Positions 43,391 through 51,360 are shown, counted from the stretch's first letter. The stretch is DNA of 64,000 bases from JAGQNP01 sp038257245 (GCA_038257245.1 JBBSJL010000001.1:1-64000), one strand, 5' to 3'. Notes: generated by a model from the sequence alone, not told the origin. Translations and numbers: made by a program.

Positions 43391-43645
43391 ATGAGTAATA
43401 TTGAAATACGAGTTTTGGAAATCGAAGAGCGGAATCAAAAGGTTGAGCTAGATAAGGCATGGGAAACTAGCTGGACCAGACGACTTTCAATTTCAACGCT
43501 GACATATTTTGTTGTTTTGATTTACATGATAGCGATCGGGAATGATCGATCTTACGTAAACGCCTTAGTACCATCAGTCGGATTTTTATTATCAACTTTG
43601 TTACTACCCTGGGTAAAGGATATTTGGCAAAAAATGTCTAAGTGA
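43391..43645 (+). CDS. Small membrane protein with two helices (84 aa)
   Basis: Not recognised. A charged N-terminus (residues 1-30) is followed by two hydrophobic segments (about 33-52, LSISTLTYFVVLIYMIAIG, and 58-75, ALVPSVGFLLSTLLLPWV). It resembles small two-helix CPR proteins of unknown role. It starts 5 nt after the NYN gene and likely ends the glyS operon. Confidence 0.6.
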   Translation: MSNIEIRVLEIEERNQKVELDKAWETSWTRRLSISTLTYFVVLIYMIAIGNDRSYVNALVPSVGFLLSTLLLPWVKDIWQKMSK

Positions 43646-43668
43646 TTAGTGGGCTTAAAAGATTATCC

Positions 43669-43677
43669 TGATACAAT
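43669..43677 (+). promoter_or_regulatory. Extended -10 box (TGA TACAAT) for the PIF1-like gene
   Basis: TGA-TACAAT (-10 at 43672-43677) is followed by a short leader with the SD GGAAGGGGAG before the TTG start at 43702. Confidence 0.55.
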
Positions 43678-43701
43678 TAGCATACTGGAAGGGGAGTTTG
43701 G

Positions 43702-45225
43702 TTGGATCAGGAATTAGCTTTAGAAATATTACTCAGTGGCAAAAATGTACTCCTGACAGGGGCGGCTGGTTCCGGTAAAACATATTTACTGAACAAGTAT
43801 ATTCGACATGCAAAGTCAGAAGGCAAGCATGTTGCAGTTACTGCAACTACTGGACTAGCAGCTACCCATCTTGGCGGCAATACAATTCACGCCTGGAGTG
43901 GTATGGGTATATATGACAAGTTACCAAAAAGTTTTTATGACAATTTACTAAAAGGCCGACGTGATATTATTAACAAAACAGATGTTTTAATTATAGATGA
44001 AGTGTCTATGTTGCATGACTACCGCTTAGACATGGTGGACGAAATTGCCCGGAGGGTTAGAGAAAATGATAAGCCCTTTGGGGGAATCCAGGTTGTTTTG
44101 TGCGGTGATTTCTTTCAACTTCCGCCAGTTAGTAGGAGTGACGAGCCAGAAAGTAGGTTTGTAGTAAGCTCGGCTGTCTGGGAAGAATTTAACCCAGTAA
44201 CATGTTATTTGGCAGAACAACATAGGCAAAATGATGATGCATATTCGGAGATACTAAATGCACTAAGAGCAAATGATTTGCGACGTCGCCATGCAGAAGC
44301 TTTGCTGTCGCGTCAAAAGACTTCTAAAACGGATCATGAAATTACCGAATTGCACACCACGAATGTTGATGTAGATGCAATCAACAGTGAACGACTTGAT
44401 AAACTCAACACCGAGGAACACGTTTACGAATCTGAGACTACTGGCAAAACAAATTATATAGATAATTTGAAGAGGTCGTGTTTGGCAAGTGATCAACTGG
44501 TGCTAAAAGAAGGTGCGTTTGTCATGTGCATTAAAAATAATCCAGAAAAAAAATACGTAAACGGTAGTTTAGGCATAGTAATCGGATTCGATAAAGGTAC
44601 TGACAACCCTATAGTAAAGTTAAATAACGGGCGTACACTAACAATTGGGCCCGAAACTTGGGAACTAAGAGATGGTGACAAAAAAAGAGCAAGTCTGAGC
44701 CAGGTACCGCTAAGATTAGCGTGGGCGATTACTGTTCACAAAAGCCAAGGCATGACTTTGGACGCAGCAAGAATAGATTTACGTAAAGCGTTTGTGGAAG
44801 GAATGGGTTATGTTGCATTGTCCCGAGTTAGGAGTCTAGATACACTGAGTTTGGTGGGTATAAATCAAATGGCGCTGAAGGTAAGCACAGAAGCACTAGA
44901 AATTGATCAACTTTTGCAAAGACAGTCAACTAAAGATAATAAAAGATTTGAGCATCTACGAGTACAAGCCAAAAAACGTGCTGAAGAACCATCAGTAAAA
45001 TCACCAGGCAAAGGCCCTTGGGCTACAAAACTTGCAAAAATGCGCGAGCAATACCCAAATGCTTACCGCCCATGGAAGCCATCTGATGACGAAAAGCTAG
45101 TAAAGTTATTTACGAAGAACAACAACGTTAAAGTAGACGAACTTGTAAAGACTTTTGGCAGACACCCAAGATCAATCCGTCTCAGACTAGAAAAGCACTT
45201 TGGCGAAGACGCAGTTCCAAATTAG
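43702..45225 (+). CDS. PIF1-like SF1B helicase with C-terminal HTH domain
   Basis: 5'-3' DNA helicase. Walker A GAAGSGKTYLL is near residue 20, motif II VLIIDEVSMLHDYRLDMVDEIAR near 97, motif III GGIQVVLCGDFFQLPPVS near 127, and the C-terminal motifs RLAWAITVHKSQGMTLDAARIDL (about 338) and GYVALSRVRS (about 372). A linker leads to about 50 residues (PWKPSDDEKLVKLF...VDELVKTFGRHPRSIRLRL) that look like a Myb/SANT-type or ECF-like HTH, suggesting DNA-site targeting. TTG start chosen because of the strong SD GGAAGGGGAG. Length 507 aa. Confidence 0.9.
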   Translation: MDQELALEILLSGKNVLLTGAAGSGKTYLLNKYIRHAKSEGKHVAVTATTGLAATHLGGNTIHAWSGMGIYDKLPKSFYDNLLKGRRDIINKTDVLIIDEVSMLHDYRLDMVDEIARRVRENDKPFGGIQVVLCGDFFQLPPVSRSDEPESRFVVSSAVWEEFNPVTCYLAEQHRQNDDAYSEILNALRANDLRRRHAEALLSRQKTSKTDHEITELHTTNVDVDAINSERLDKLNTEEHVYESETTGKTNYIDNLKRSCLASDQLVLKEGAFVMCIKNNPEKKYVNGSLGIVIGFDKGTDNPIVKLNNGRTLTIGPETWELRDGDKKRASLSQVPLRLAWAITVHKSQGMTLDAARIDLRKAFVEGMGYVALSRVRSLDTLSLVGINQMALKVSTEALEIDQLLQRQSTKDNKRFEHLRVQAKKRAEEPSVKSPGKGPWATKLAKMREQYPNAYRPWKPSDDEKLVKLFTKNNNVKVDELVKTFGRHPRSIRLRLEKHFGEDAVPN

Positions 45226-45230
45226 TTACA

Positions 45231-45677
45231 TTATAGATAGTTGAATATTTTGGTTTGTTGATTATCTAAGTTATTGAAATTTTCAGTGGTTAAGAACTTT
45301 GGTAGTATGTGGTTTTTGGATGGATCTACAAAGTCAATTTCTTCTATTTCTTCCTCGCCGTGAGTCGTGTTTAATAAATCGATATTGACATAGTCTTGGG
45401 GGTTAAGAACGTTAAAGAAAAGCTCAAATTGTTCGTTGCCAGTATCTTTTTCCTTGAACTGCTGAATATATAGTAAGTTACCAACTTTTGGTTTTACTCC
45501 GGTTTCTTCGATCATTTCGCGTTCAAGTGCCGCGTGCGCGGACTCGCCAAAATCTATGCCGCCCCCAGGTGTGCACCAGTAGAATTCTCTGGACTTTCTA
45601 TTGTATGGTTTGAGCCTAACGCAAAGAAGCTTACCTTCTAGTAAAATTATCCCCCGGACAGTTAGACGTCTTTTCAT
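45231..45677 (-). CDS. Nudix hydrolase
   Basis: Hydrolyses a nucleoside diphosphate linked to another group, often a damaged nucleotide. The Nudix box is complete: GGGIDFGESAHAALEREMIEETGV with the metal-binding REMIEETG segment. Substrate not predictable. The ATG at 45677 is chosen because a TGT-TATAAT box ends 6 nt before it; the longer reading frame from 45707 would place its start within the promoter region. The product is then 148 aa. It converges on the helicase gene with 5 nt between stops. Confidence 0.88.
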   Translation of the reverse strand: MKRRLTVRGIILLEGKLLCVRLKPYNRKSREFYWCTPGGGIDFGESAHAALEREMIEETGVKPKVGNLLYIQQFKEKDTGNEQFELFFNVLNPQDYVNIDLLNTTHGEEEIEEIDFVDPSKNHILPKFLTTENFNNLDNQQTKIFNYL

Positions 45678-45683
45678 CCCACC

Positions 45684-45692
45684 ATTATAACA
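45684..45692 (-). promoter_or_regulatory. Extended -10 box (TGT TATAAT), leaderless Nudix promoter
   Basis: On the minus strand TGT-TATAAT (-10 at 45684-45689) ends 6 nt before the ATG at 45677. It decides the start of the Nudix gene. Confidence 0.7.
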
Positions 45693-45725
45693 ATAAAACG
45701 CATTCATAGATTATTATGCCTATGC

Positions 45726-45754
45726 TTGCAATAATCAATAGCAACTGTCAATAT
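45726..45754 (+). promoter_or_regulatory. Leaderless promoter for the 45762 operon
   Basis: TTGCAA (45726-45731), 17-nt spacer, TGT-CAATAT (-10 at 45749-45754), then 7 nt to the ATG at 45762. It is divergent to the Nudix promoter within about 85 bp. Confidence 0.65.
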
Positions 45755-45761
45755 TGTTCCC

Positions 45762-46415
45762 ATGAGTGATCCACATATTGGTGGTTTTCCTGATTTTGAA
45801 ATGAGCCTTGGTAGCCACGAAGTAGAAGAATTTCGTGATAGTGTTGTTTTTCGGTCTATAGATAGATTATGGGGTGGTTCTTTCATAAATGAAGCAGTGC
45901 CTACGGACCAAGTAGAAATTAAAAAAACTGTAATTGGTCCAGACGAGACAACAAAATTGACACTGGGAGGGTACTGTATATTAGATCAAATCGAGCCTGA
46001 ATCAGACGAAGTAGTAGCACACGTAGCACATGTTGGAGTGGATGACTTGCAGCCCACAGAAATGGTGCAAGACCTGGCTGAGCAGATTAAATGCGAATAC
46101 GAATTACAAGGTCTAGACACGTGTTTAGTTGAAGACCTGGACGGCGCTACAGTATGGATGAGCCGGAACTACGATTTCTTCGCAGGCAACGGCAGTACTA
46201 TATTGGAAGTAGAACATGCGTATCTATTGATGGACTTGGACGGTGACTACATATATGATCCGCGACTTAATTTGTATACCCCAAAGGATACGAGCGACTG
46301 CACAGAAAAATTTTTCGAAATTGTAGAAGAGCTGGGCTTAAATGATTCTGTTTTGAAAGTCGAAGATACGCTTAGAATCAGAACAGCATTATCGATGTTA
46401 GGTTTAGGTGCGTAA
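45762..46415 (+). CDS. Hypothetical acidic protein (217 aa), first gene of an unknown operon
   Basis: Not recognised. The product is soluble, very acidic and without signal or membrane segments. Segments with beta character (TKLTLGGYCILDQIE, VVAHVAHVGVDDL, AYLLMDLDGDYIYDPR) suggest an alpha/beta fold. It is followed by a nucleotidyltransferase-like gene overlapping by 8 nt and a third unknown gene, and it has its own leaderless promoter. The three genes look like one accessory unit of unknown role. Confidence 0.6.
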   Translation: MSDPHIGGFPDFEMSLGSHEVEEFRDSVVFRSIDRLWGGSFINEAVPTDQVEIKKTVIGPDETTKLTLGGYCILDQIEPESDEVVAHVAHVGVDDLQPTEMVQDLAEQIKCEYELQGLDTCLVEDLDGATVWMSRNYDFFAGNGSTILEVEHAYLLMDLDGDYIYDPRLNLYTPKDTSDCTEKFFEIVEELGLNDSVLKVEDTLRIRTALSMLGLGA

Positions 46416-47004
46416 TACAATGTTGCATGCTAAGAATTGCTTTGAGGCTGTCAAGGATATAGATACTGTTATTCGGGGGAGTCTAGACCCTAGCCAACGT
46501 TATTTTGCTGTAGGCGGTATCGCAACTAGTGCTATTAGGCACGAGGACACGAATTATGATTTTAGACAAAGGTTAGTCGTGCCAAGCCCAGAAGCTGCCG
46601 ATCCAATTTTGCGAGAAAACAGTACCACCAGAGATATTGATTTGATAATCGCTGATGTTATAGAAGATGAGCAAGCAGAAGAAATTGTTAAGAGAGTTTC
46701 TGAAGTTACGCCATTAGTTGTCTCAGTTTTTGGGTTAGATAAGTATAGACCCCCCAGTAAAGCAATCAAGTTAGTTAATACTGCGACTGATTGGACATCA
46801 AGAAGGACTGCAGATGAAGATGGGAATATACGGCTTGAGCTATTTCCTTTAACCCAAGTACTTCAACCAGAATCATTTGATCCGTGGACACTTGAATTGC
46901 CAGAAACAGATCGAGCTCTAAGCGTTCTGAGTCCTCCGGGGCACATGTTGGCATATAGAAACGATCAATATCCGGCGTTAGGTTTAAAGACGTTGATAAG
47001 TTGA
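46408..47004 (+). CDS. Putative nucleotidyltransferase-fold protein (198 aa)
   Basis: Weak similarity by pattern to the nucleotidyltransferase superfamily: YFAVGGIATSAIRHED (about residues 30-45) followed by TTRDIDLIIADV (about 77-88), the GG...(D/E)x(D/E) arrangement. The spacing between the two motifs is longer than usual, and a third carboxylate is not certain. It overlaps the previous gene by 8 nt and the next gene follows at once. Either GTG 46408 or ATG 46420 could be the start. The fold is a guess supported by motif only. Confidence 0.55.
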   Translation: MRNTMLHAKNCFEAVKDIDTVIRGSLDPSQRYFAVGGIATSAIRHEDTNYDFRQRLVVPSPEAADPILRENSTTRDIDLIIADVIEDEQAEEIVKRVSEVTPLVVSVFGLDKYRPPSKAIKLVNTATDWTSRRTADEDGNIRLELFPLTQVLQPESFDPWTLELPETDRALSVLSPPGHMLAYRNDQYPALGLKTLIS

Positions 47005-47009
47005 ACGAT

Positions 47010-47291
47010 ATGACCGATAAGGTGATGGCCGTTTCTGAATTTAGGCGAGAGATCTTAGAAGGACGTTTCGTGGAATGGTTTAAATTTTCGCAAGCAATAT
47101 ATCAGATTATCGATGGCAAGATGGATCTGAGTGACCTAATGTTGGTAGAGGGAACAACTCAAGCCGACCTAAATAGGCTTAGTGTTAAAGGAAGAGCTCT
47201 ACGTAGACTAGAAAGCGACCCTCATTTAATTAAGTTGGCTCAATCTCCTTTCGGAGAAAAAGCTCTCAGCCCATTTACTCGAACGAAGTAG
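47010..47291 (+). CDS. Hypothetical protein (93 aa), third gene of the 45762 operon
   Basis: Not recognised. A small helical protein with a charged, basic C-terminus (SVKGRALRRLESDPHL), no membrane segment. The in-frame TTG at 47001 overlaps the previous stop, but the ATG at 47010 is the more usual start; the choice is open. Pairing with a nucleotidyltransferase-like gene recalls MNT/HEPN-type modules, but I see no HEPN RxxxxH motif, so that call is not made. Confidence 0.5.
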   Translation: MTDKVMAVSEFRREILEGRFVEWFKFSQAIYQIIDGKMDLSDLMLVEGTTQADLNRLSVKGRALRRLESDPHLIKLAQSPFGEKALSPFTRTK

Positions 47292-47302
47292 GCCCGGTAT
47301 TG

Positions 47303-47308
47303 TAAACT
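47303..47308 (+). promoter_or_regulatory. Possible -10 box for def
   Basis: TAAACT ends 6 nt before the ATG at 47315 and is preceded by TG. No SD is seen. The match is weaker than for the other leaderless promoters here. Confidence 0.35.
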
Positions 47309-47314
47309 ATAGTT

Positions 47315-47863
47315 ATGAAAGAGCTTACGAGAACACAGTTCGGTAACCCCATACTTAGACAGGTGGCTCGCGAGTTATCGATCGAAGAAATTGTTTCACC
47401 AAAAGCAGGTTACCTTATAAAAAATATGAGGCACACGTTGCTCTTTAAAAAGTTGGGTGTCGGCCTAGCAGCACCTCAAATTGGCCAGGGGATTGCATTG
47501 TCAGTAATTGCTATTCGCCCAACCAAACATCGGCCAAAAACAAAGAACTTCGATCTAGTTATTATCAATCCAAAAATCACAAAATGCTTTGGATATAGAA
47601 CACAAATATGGGAGGGCTGTCTTAGTGCTGGCCCAAGTGGGTTGTTTGCGAAAGTCCCAAGATATAAGAAAGTCGAGCTCGAGTATATAGATGAAAATGG
47701 CAATAAGCATAAAAAAGTTTTTACTGGGTTGCAAGCCCAGGTAATCCAGCACGAAGTTGATCATTTGAAAGGCAGATTATTTATGGATCTAGTAAAAGAC
47801 CCTAAAACGTACGCGACACTTAAAGAATACAAGAGAAGGGTAGTAAGTAAATTACACAAATAG
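47315..47863 (+). CDS. def: Peptide deformylase
   Basis: Removes the formyl group from the N-terminal Met of new proteins. All three motifs are present: GVGLAAPQIG (about residues 49-58), EGCLS (about 105-109, Cys metal ligand) and QHEVDHLKG (about 145-153, two His ligands and catalytic Glu). Length 182 aa is typical. No fmt gene is nearby. A probable leaderless promoter precedes it. Confidence 0.93.
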   Translation: MKELTRTQFGNPILRQVARELSIEEIVSPKAGYLIKNMRHTLLFKKLGVGLAAPQIGQGIALSVIAIRPTKHRPKTKNFDLVIINPKITKCFGYRTQIWEGCLSAGPSGLFAKVPRYKKVELEYIDENGNKHKKVFTGLQAQVIQHEVDHLKGRLFMDLVKDPKTYATLKEYKRRVVSKLHK

Positions 47864-47878
47864 TCGATAGACCGATAG

Positions 47879-47887
47879 TGTTACAAT
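47879..47887 (+). promoter_or_regulatory. Extended -10 box (TGT TACAAT), leaderless promoter
   Basis: TGT-TACAAT (-10 at 47882-47887) ends 6 nt before the ATG at 47894, with no SD. Confidence 0.65.
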
Positions 47888-47893
47888 TTATTT

Positions 47894-48190
47894 ATGGGTG
47901 ATACGACTGAGTTGGAAAAAATACGATTAGAAATTGACAACGTGAATATAGGGATCCTAGACCTTTTGTCAAAGAGGAGTGAGCTTATAGATAAAGTTAT
48001 TCAAGCTAAAAGAGTAGATAATATTGAACCTTTGCAGCCGAAAAGGTACCAAGCAATGCTCAGTGAATTGGAATTATTAGCGGAATCGAAGGGCATCAGC
48101 AAAGACTACATAAACGAGGTGTTTGATGTAATACATAAATATAGTTTAAAGCAACAACATAAGGAGGATAGAAATGCCAGACGCGATTAA
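47894..48190 (+). CDS. Chorismate mutase type II-like protein
   Basis: A 98-aa AroQ-fold helical protein: LEKIRLEIDNVNIGILDLLSKRSELIDKVIQAK matches the first long helix, including the two Arg and the Lys that bind chorismate. In the second part the Arg (PKRYQAML) is kept but the following catalytic Glu is Tyr. It is stand-alone, with no other aromatic pathway gene in the window, so a changed or non-catalytic role is possible. It overlaps the next gene by 17 nt and has its own leaderless promoter. Confidence 0.75.
   Translation: MGDTTELEKIRLEIDNVNIGILDLLSKRSELIDKVIQAKRVDNIEPLQPKRYQAMLSELELLAESKGISKDYINEVFDVIHKYSLKQQHKEDRNARRD
48161..48167 (+). promoter_or_regulatory. Strong SD inside the chorismate-mutase-like gene
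   Basis: AAGGAGG, 6 nt before the ATG at 48174, is a full-match Shine-Dalgarno sequence. It initiates the second cistron of a leaderless operon, illustrating the split between leaderless first genes and SD-led internal genes. Confidence 0.7.
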
Positions 48191-48908
48191 TCAAAAAAAG
48201 TTCAATGGTATGAGAGCGATATATATTAACTGCACACTGAAAAAATCTCCAGACGTTAGCCATACGGAACTGTTAATTAATGCCAGCAAAAATATAATGG
48301 ACAAGCAGGGAGTCAAGACTGAAGTTATTAGGCCGATTGATCGTGATATTGCAATTGGTGTCTATCCTGATATGACTGAGCATGGTTGGGACAAAGATGA
48401 TTGGCCACAAATTTATGAAAAAGTAAAACGTGCTGACATTGTAGTCTTATGCGGTCCAATATGGCTGGGAGATAATAGTTCGGTAATGAAACAAATAATC
48501 GAACGACTTTACTCAAACTCACATTTACTGAACGAGCAAGGACAATATGCAGACTATGGGAAAGTCGGCGGGTGTTTAATAACAGGCAACGAAGATGGTG
48601 TGAAGCATTGTGCGATGAATGTTTTGTATAGTCTAGGGCATATTGGGTATACAATTCCTCCTCAAGCTGACGCCGGCTGGATAGGTGAAGCAGGCCCTGG
48701 TCCGAGCTATGGAGAAAAGCTAGAAGATGGCACGATCGCTGGGCTAGACAATGACTTCACAAATCGCAATACAACATTTATGACATGGAATTTAATGCAC
48801 ATGGCAGCAATGCTAAAGGCTAATGGTGGTATTCCGGCATTTGGCAATCAAAGGAGTGAGTGGGATGCAGGGTGTAGATTTGACTTCGAAAACCCAGAGT
48901 ATAGATAA
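48174..48908 (+). CDS. NAD(P)H-dependent FMN reductase / flavodoxin-fold oxidoreductase
   Basis: Flavodoxin-like protein. The FMN phosphate-binding region is INCTLKKSPDVSHTELLI (about residues 17-34), followed by VVLCGPIWLGDNSSVMKQIIERL (about 87-109) and GGCLITGNEDGVKHCAMNVLY (about 127-147). It matches NAD(P)H-dependent FMN reductases of about 240 aa. Substrates (quinone, metal or other) cannot be told. It is the second gene in the operon with the chorismate-mutase-like gene. Confidence 0.85.
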   Translation: MPDAINQKKFNGMRAIYINCTLKKSPDVSHTELLINASKNIMDKQGVKTEVIRPIDRDIAIGVYPDMTEHGWDKDDWPQIYEKVKRADIVVLCGPIWLGDNSSVMKQIIERLYSNSHLLNEQGQYADYGKVGGCLITGNEDGVKHCAMNVLYSLGHIGYTIPPQADAGWIGEAGPGPSYGEKLEDGTIAGLDNDFTNRNTTFMTWNLMHMAAMLKANGGIPAFGNQRSEWDAGCRFDFENPEYR

Positions 48909-48916
48909 TAATTAAA

Positions 48917-49804
48917 CTAACACGCTTTGCGTGGAGTCGTTTTGCCCGTATGCCCAGAAGTTGCGTAGGACCGTTTTACCAACAAAGCAACATTGTTTCG
49001 GCATTTTGCAGTTTCTATACCGGAACTTATACCGGCAGATATATCTTCATGCCTACCAACGGCATAAGTGCCAACAATTCTCAATAGGTCATGAACATCA
49101 TGGTAGGCTTCTGTGCCATCAGGCTTCACAGAAGTTCTTATAACTTGTTTACCTTTTGATAGTTTTTCATCCACTACTTTTTTATCTTTAAGGCTTCCGA
49201 TATGTTTATTTATTAAGCTTCTTGATGTTTCTATTTCATCACCATGTTCAAAGCAGAATTCTACCAGGTCTTCTGTAGAAAATGACCCCGAAGTACTAGG
49301 ACTATCGATAGTAAGAGACAAAATACCGGTTAGTATCCCTAGACGGTTTAGAATGGCATTAGCATTATTTGCAGATAATCTCTTTTCGCCAATAATTGTT
49401 CGTAACGACCTATTATTTCTAATTGAATAGGTTATCAGGTCGCCAGCCAAGCCTGCAATGAAATCGCCTGCAAAGTCTGGGTTTCTCTGTGCCCATGACG
49501 CGGTTGAATGTTTTTCGGGGATTGGTTCGGAAACGACAGTGACGAATCCGTCATTGGTCTTGCTCAGTATCCCTTGAACATTGAACCGGCTTTGAGGAAC
49601 CAGATCAAAAGCACCGCTATCTGACAAGCTTTCTCGAATATCTAAAACTGAAACACGCTCTTGAGGCGTGAACCCAATCGCTAAACACTTAGCTTCTGTA
49701 TTTACGTCCCCAAGAATAAGAGCCATCTGTTCAAGATCAAACATAGCCACACTTCTACTATCAATTTGCTCACATGTAAGTGCAGCACCTTCACCGAATG
49801 TCAT
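48917..49804 (-). CDS. Hypothetical protein, possible winged-helix regulator (295 aa)
   Basis: Not recognised as a named family. The C-terminal half (about residues 170-250: FSTEDLVEFCFEHGDEIETSRSLINKHIGSLKDKKVV, then IRTSVKPDG) has the look of a winged helix-turn-helix with a wing. The N-terminal half is mixed alpha/beta. No membrane segment. The start at 49804 is preferred over 49822 because TTGAAT, a 17-nt spacer and TGT-TAATAT end 8 nt before it. A CACGC/GCGTG hairpin covers its last codons at 48930-48942. Confidence 0.55.
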   Translation of the reverse strand: MTFGEGAALTCEQIDSRSVAMFDLEQMALILGDVNTEAKCLAIGFTPQERVSVLDIRESLSDSGAFDLVPQSRFNVQGILSKTNDGFVTVVSEPIPEKHSTASWAQRNPDFAGDFIAGLAGDLITYSIRNNRSLRTIIGEKRLSANNANAILNRLGILTGILSLTIDSPSTSGSFSTEDLVEFCFEHGDEIETSRSLINKHIGSLKDKKVVDEKLSKGKQVIRTSVKPDGTEAYHDVHDLLRIVGTYAVGRHEDISAGISSGIETAKCRNNVALLVKRSYATSGHTGKTTPRKAC

Positions 49805-49812
49805 AGACAATG

Positions 49813-49841
49813 ATATTAACATATAAAGTCGTAAAATTCAA
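49813..49841 (-). promoter_or_regulatory. Leaderless promoter for the minus-strand 48917-49804 gene
   Basis: On the minus strand TTGAAT (49836-49841), 17-nt spacer, TGT-TAATAT (-10 at 49813-49818), then 8 nt to the ATG at 49804. The longer frame's ATG at 49822 would fall inside the promoter. Confidence 0.7.
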
Positions 49842-49950
49842 TACCTACTATCTAAATTAGATCATAATGAGGCAGTAGGGTATATGCCGCAAGTGTTTGG
49901 AAGCAAATAGAAATAGGTGGTGTCGGCACACTAATTAAAAACCTCACCGA

Positions 49951-49979
49951 TTGTAAATTAAATTAAAAACAAACATAAT
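49951..49979 (+). promoter_or_regulatory. Leaderless promoter of the GH1 gene
   Basis: TTGTAA (49951-49956), 17-nt spacer, CATAAT (49974-49979), then 7 nt to the ATG at 49987. No SD. Confidence 0.65.
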
Positions 49980-49986
49980 AGTAATA

Positions 49987-51249
49987 ATGAACGAAAATGA
50001 CAGCCCAAAGATATTCCCCAAAAACTTTTTTTGGGGTGCTAGTACTGCTTCCCATCAGGTAGAGGGTGGGACAGCCAATCAGTGGTCTGAGTGGGAATTG
50101 GCTAACGCAAAAGAACTAGCCCAGACCGCTCACCAACGATTATCTTGGCTAAGCAACTGGGATGTGGTAAAAAAACAAGCCGAGGACCCAAATAATTATG
50201 TATCTGGCAAAGGTGTTGACCACTATAGTCGCTACAAAGAAGACTTTGATATTGTCAATAAGCTAAACATGAACGCGTTTAGGTTTGGTATTGAGTGGTC
50301 TCGCATTGAACCAGAAGACGGGCACTGGGACGAAAAAGAAATTCAACACTATAAAACCTACATTGCCGAACTTCGGAACCGGGGCATAGAGCCGTTTTTA
50401 AATATTTGGCACTGGACGTTCCCGACATGGTTCGCTGATATGGGCGGGTTTAAGAATAGATCAAACATAGAGTATTTTGAGCGATTTGTAAAAAAAGTAT
50501 CGGAAGAGTTTTGCGACGATATTACGTATCTGATTACACTAAATGAACCCAACGTATACAGCAGTTTTAGTTATGCCACTGGGGAGTGGCCACCACAAGA
50601 AAAGAGTTGGCTTAGTACGTCCCGAGTCTACATTAATCTTGTTACTGCACATAAACGTGCCTATAAGCTACTGAAGAAGAACAAACCGTCCTTGCAGATA
50701 GGTGTAGCTGCACAATTAGCTAACATTCAAGCCAAAAGGCCACATAGTTTAATCGATAGCTTTGCAACGAAATGGATGCGATATTTTTGGAATTGGTGGT
50801 TTTTGTATCGGATTAAGAACCAACAGGATTACGTAGGGTTTAACTATTATTTCACTGATTACTACGCAGGCATAGCTAAGCGTGAGAACCCCAAAGTACC
50901 TTTGAATGATCTTGGATGGTACATGGAACCGGAAGGGCTATATCCGCTACTAATCAGGCTTTGGAGTAAGTACAAAAAGCCAATATTCATTACAGAAAAT
51001 GGTTTAGCCGATTCTGCAGACAAGTATCGCAGATGGTGGATTGAAGAAACGATTGTTGCCATGGAGAGGGCAATCAGTGAAGGCGTGGACATACAAGGAT
51101 ACTTTCATTGGAGCTTGCTTGACAACTTTGAATGGAAATATGGCTGGTGGCCAAAGTTCGGTTTAGTAGAGGTTGATCGTGAAAATGGCATGAAAAGGAC
51201 TATCCGCCCAAGTGCAAAATGGTTTGCAGCAAAAATTAAAGAGCTGTAG
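49987..51249 (+). CDS. Family 1 glycoside hydrolase (beta-glucosidase-like)
   Basis: Retaining beta-glycosidase of about 420 aa. The N-terminal signature FFWGASTASHQVEGG is present, the acid/base Glu lies in TLNEPNVY (about residue 187) and the nucleophile Glu in FITENGLAD (about 337); YFHWSLLDNFEWKYGW follows. There is no signal peptide, so it acts in the cytoplasm on imported or phosphorylated disaccharides; which sugar is not predictable. It stands alone without transporter genes and ends before the terminator that separates it from the dcw cluster. Confidence 0.93.
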   Translation: MNENDSPKIFPKNFFWGASTASHQVEGGTANQWSEWELANAKELAQTAHQRLSWLSNWDVVKKQAEDPNNYVSGKGVDHYSRYKEDFDIVNKLNMNAFRFGIEWSRIEPEDGHWDEKEIQHYKTYIAELRNRGIEPFLNIWHWTFPTWFADMGGFKNRSNIEYFERFVKKVSEEFCDDITYLITLNEPNVYSSFSYATGEWPPQEKSWLSTSRVYINLVTAHKRAYKLLKKNKPSLQIGVAAQLANIQAKRPHSLIDSFATKWMRYFWNWWFLYRIKNQQDYVGFNYYFTDYYAGIAKRENPKVPLNDLGWYMEPEGLYPLLIRLWSKYKKPIFITENGLADSADKYRRWWIEETIVAMERAISEGVDIQGYFHWSLLDNFEWKYGWWPKFGLVEVDRENGMKRTIRPSAKWFAAKIKEL

Positions 51250-51328
51250 TAGGGTAATTACTTGAGTCTGTTTCGAGAGTCAATACGCTATATCTTGTGT
51301 AGTGACGGAAAAAACATCAATAACTGTG

Positions 51329-51360
51329 GATAACTACCCAATTCAGGGTAGTTATCTTTA
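51329..51360 (+). terminator. Strong intrinsic terminator between the GH1 gene and mraZ
   Basis: A perfect 11-bp stem GATAACTACCC / GGGTAGTTATC (51329-51339 and 51346-51356) with loop AATTCA, followed by TTTATT. It insulates the dcw promoter from upstream transcription. Confidence 0.85.

Noticed and set aside
45762..47291. MNT/HEPN toxin-antitoxin system
   Set aside because: The small third protein shows no RxxxxH motif and the nucleotidyltransferase motif of the second is weak.
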